From Picocystis sp. L7 (taxonomy: Eukaryota; Chlorophyta; Picocystophyceae; Picocystales; Picocystaceae): a stretch of 64,000 nt of DNA. The DNA is taken from assembly GCA_020975725.1 (NCBI GenBank), contig QXJR01000009.1, positions 833,643 to 897,642 on the forward strand. The letters run 5' to 3'. Both the position numbers and the translations under genes were made by a program. Position 1 is the first letter of the stretch; each line of letters begins with the position of its first letter. Below, piece by piece: positions 61,590-64,000 of this stretch. The notes beneath the pieces were generated by a model. The model did no database searches and was not told the origin of the DNA. It worked only from the letters and a program-made list of their open reading frames with translations.

Positions 61590-62556
61590 GGGATTCGGTT
61601 TTGCTAAGAAAACCTTGCCCGTTTGCCATACATACTCATCGACCTTTGACCCAGGCTTGCATGCCGGGAAGTGAACCCTCGCTTTCAATGAAACTAATCA
61701 TGGTTCTGCTAGGAACCCCTCTTCGCGGAATTTCGTCACCCCAGCGTCACCCCGCTCGCACCCCAGCCCGATCTATTAGAAAGAACTTGATCAGGGTCCT
61801 TCTGTGTGGGACAATTTGGGTCACGTTGTGAGTCTGATCCGAGGGTTTCGTTGCTGCGAAGGTTTTCTCCTTCTCTGTGGTAGCGATCCACACGAGAGGG
61901 GTACCCCAAAATGCCCGTGCCCGAATAGGGATTAGGGGTTGTTTTGGGGACGTCCCCCAAAGGACATCGAACGTCCCCCAGAGGACATTTTGTATGAATT
62001 TGAGAGGAACCGTACCGGGATCCCCCCATCTTGATACGGTTTACAAAAGGAAATCCGCACCTATGAGTAGGGATTCCCTCTCTTCGATTGGTTGAAAAAC
62101 CGCGGTTGAGAGGTCCGAATAGGAGGGGATCGAGAGGTTAACGGAGGAATCCCGCATCTTCGAGTCTCTCTTCGGTAGTTGTTCCCTTTTGGTTCCAGAT
62201 CGTGGAATAAAACCTATCGCTGCCAGCATTCGAAGAAGGAACCTGTCGAGGATCCCGTCGGGTCTGGACCAATCGCAAGCGAGAACGAAGGGGGGTATTG
62301 GAGACTCGAAATCGACGCGGTTGGGAGGTACAAAGGGGGGCACTTTGATCTGTTTTCTTCCTCCGATCTTCTACAAATGTGGTGTCGAAACAAGCAGCGC
62401 CAGGCGAGCTTCGAATCACGGAACTACGCCGATTCGATCTCGAAAAACTTCAGATGACAGCCATACAAGCATGAAAGGTAAGTAAAGTTGAAACAGCTCG
62501 AGATGAGTGATTGGAAGTCTTCTCCCACACATCGTGCGAATCCCCTGGCCACCTTC
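61590..62556. other. Subtelomeric unique sequence without gene
   Basis: Only short open frames. At 61950-61988 there are two GTCCCCCA(A/G)AGGACA units, the same motif that forms the minisatellite next to the telomere. GGGTGTGAGCGGGGTGACGC-like sequence repeats occur around 61740 (CAGCGTCACCCCGC). Confidence 0.5.
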
Positions 62557-63720
62557 GGAAGGACGAGCTGCGCGCAAGGGACGGAAGGGTCGTGGATCCA
62601 CCAGGCGACTCCGTGGCCGATTCGAGGCACCCCCGATGGGTTTCCCGACCCCTCCATCCTCTTCCGCTGGCTTCGAAAGGGGGGTGGCCGTGTTTTGGGA
62701 TCGATTCCTACCGAAACGACGAAATTCCATCGGGACCTCCATCGGAAGGACGAGCTGCGCGCAAGGGACGGAAGGGTCGTGGATCCACCAGGCGACTCCG
62801 TGGCCGATTCGCGACACCCCCGATGGGTTTCCCGACCCCTCCATCCTCTTCCGCTGGCTTCGAAAGGGGGGTGGCCGTGTTTTGGGATCGATTCCTATCG
62901 AAACGACGAAATTCCATCGGGACCTCCATCGGAAGGACGAGCTGCGCGCAAGGGACGGAAGGGTCGTGGATCCACCAGGCGACTCCGTGGCCGATTCGAG
63001 GCACCCCCGATGGGTTTCCCGACCCCTCCATCCTCTTCCGCTGGCTTCGAAAGGGGGGTGGCCGTGTTTTGGGATCGATTCCTATCGAAACGACGAAATT
63101 CCATCGGGACCTCCATCGGAAGGACGAGCTGCGCGCAAGGGACGGAAGGGTCGTGGATCCACCAGGCGACTCCGTGGCCGATTCGAGGCACCCCCGATGG
63201 GTTTCCCGACCCCTCCATCCTCTTCCGCTGGCTTCGAAAGGGGGGTGGCCGTGTTTTGGGATCGATTCCTATCGAAACGACGAAATTCCATCCGGACCTC
63301 CATCGGAAGGACGAGCTGCGCGCAAGGGACGGAAGGGTCGTGGATCCACCAGGCGACTCCGTGGCCGATTCGAGGCACCCCCGATGGGTTTCCCGACCCC
63401 TCCATCCTCTTCCGCTGGCTTCGAAAGGGTGGTGGCCGTGTTTTGGGATCGATTCCTATCGAAACGACGAAATTCCATCGGGACCTCCATCGGAAGGACG
63501 AGCTGCGCGCAAGGGACGGAAGGGTCGTGGATCCACCAGGCGACTCCGTGGCCGATTCGAGGCACCCCCGATGGGTTTCCCGACCCCTCCATCCTCTTCC
63601 GCTGGCTTCGAAAGGGGGGTGGCCGTGTTTTGGGATCGATTCCTACCGAAACGACGAAATTCCATCCGGACCTCCATCGGAAGGACGAGCTGCGCGCAAG
63701 GGACGGTAGGGTCGTGGATC
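62557..63720 (+). repeat. 187-bp subtelomeric satellite, ~6.2 copies
   Basis: Unit starts GGAAGGACGAGCTGCGCGC at 62557, 62744, 62931, 63118, 63305, 63492 and (truncated) 63679; spacing is exactly 187 bp each time, with few substitutions between units. The unit has no stop codon in any of the three plus frames, and 187 is one more than a multiple of three, so the array generates three long overlapping open frames that rotate frame at every unit. I treat these as artefacts. Confidence 0.95.
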
Positions 63721-63721
63721 T

Positions 63722-63912
63722 TGGACCCTGAGGACATGTCCCCCAGAGGACACTCAATGCCCCCCAGAGGACACCATGTCCCCCAGAGGACACTCGACGT
63801 CCCCCAGAGGACACTCAATGTCCCCCAGAGGACACTCAACGTCCCCCAGAGGACATGTCCCCCAGAGGACACCATGTCCCCCAGAGGACACTCGACGTCC
63901 CCCAGAGGACAT
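63722..63912 (+). repeat. Minisatellite of GTCCCCCAGAGGACA units next to the telomere
   Basis: About nine to ten units of CCCCCAGAGGACA joined by ACTCAATGT, ACTCGACGT, CCATGT or TGT, so the period alternates between roughly 15 and 21 bp. Each unit contains the imperfect palindrome GTCC...GGAC. Confidence 0.9.
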
Positions 63913-63914
63913 GG

Positions 63915-64000
63915 TTAGGTTAGGGTTTAGGGTTTAGGGTTTAGGGTTTAGGGTTTAGGGTTTAGGGTTTAGGGTTTAGGGTTTAGGGTTTAGGGTTTAG
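63915..64000 (+). repeat. Telomere, TTTAGGG repeats
   Basis: About a dozen TTTAGGG repeats (the first two are TTAGG and TTAGGG) run to the end of the window. The G-rich strand is 5' to 3' outward, so this is the right chromosome end. The sequence type is shared by plants, many green algae and some other protists. Confidence 0.97.

Noticed and set aside
62488-63918. Three overlapping open frames of 400-476 codons on the plus strand, and repeats of ~107 codons on the minus strand
   Set aside because: They are the 187-bp satellite read in rotating frames; no start context, no domain, identical peptides in different frames.

Overview
This is the right-hand end of a nuclear chromosome. The last ~85 bases are TTTAGGG repeats running outward, preceded by a short GTCCCCCAGAGGACA-type minisatellite and a 187-bp satellite. 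TTTAGGG telomeres, a plant-type syntaxin-18/SYP81 Qa-SNARE, an EXO84-like exocyst subunit and Ser/Pro-rich cell-surface proteins suggest an alga, most likely of the green lineage or another photosynthetic protist. I cannot name the species. The host genes I can read are single open frames with no obvious introns.

Layout. 1-11 kb holds host genes: a TupA-like ATP-grasp protein (-), two related Cys-rich surface proteins and a histidine-motif surface protein, with one LTR copy and long gene-poor stretches between them. 12-24 kb is a decayed PIF/Harbinger-type DNA transposon (A) whose accessory ORF was split by a complete, very young Ty3/gypsy retrotransposon (12840-20600) and which also carries a solo LTR. 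24.6-27 kb is a second decayed Harbinger-like element (C). 27-33.2 kb is a piggyBac-like transposon cut by two LTR insertions and then inverted between two opposed LTRs. 33.9-36 kb is a convergent host pair (Qa-SNARE and EXO84). 37.2-55.4 kb is an old Ty3/gypsy element that contains a second complete young gypsy element in its gag and a Harbinger element (B) in its 3' LTR. 55.4-56.2 kb has a fourth gypsy tail and a transposon-end copy. 56.5-61.6 kb holds two head-to-head BspA/DUF285-repeat membrane proteins sharing 951-bp near-identical inverted arms. 61.6-64 kb is subtelomere and telomere.

The most interesting content is the retrotransposon family. Two intact elements and one decayed element carry a cytosine-C5 DNA methyltransferase domain (motifs I, IV, VI, VIII, IX and X recognisable) between RNase H and integrase. 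The gypsy lineages here also end in a C-terminal segment that looks like a Tudor-type small beta-barrel. A polyprotein with both a DNA-methylation writer and a possible chromatin reader could control its own silencing or target choice. In the two young elements pol is reached through an apparent -1 frameshift signal (A AAA AAC, then the gag stop, then a hairpin) conserved in sequence and spacing. Methyltransferases inside retrotransposons have been reported from dinoflagellates and charophyte algae; the Tudor-like tail and the frameshift signal are my own readings of this sequence.

All coordinates come from reading by eye. No alignment, profile search or folding program was run.
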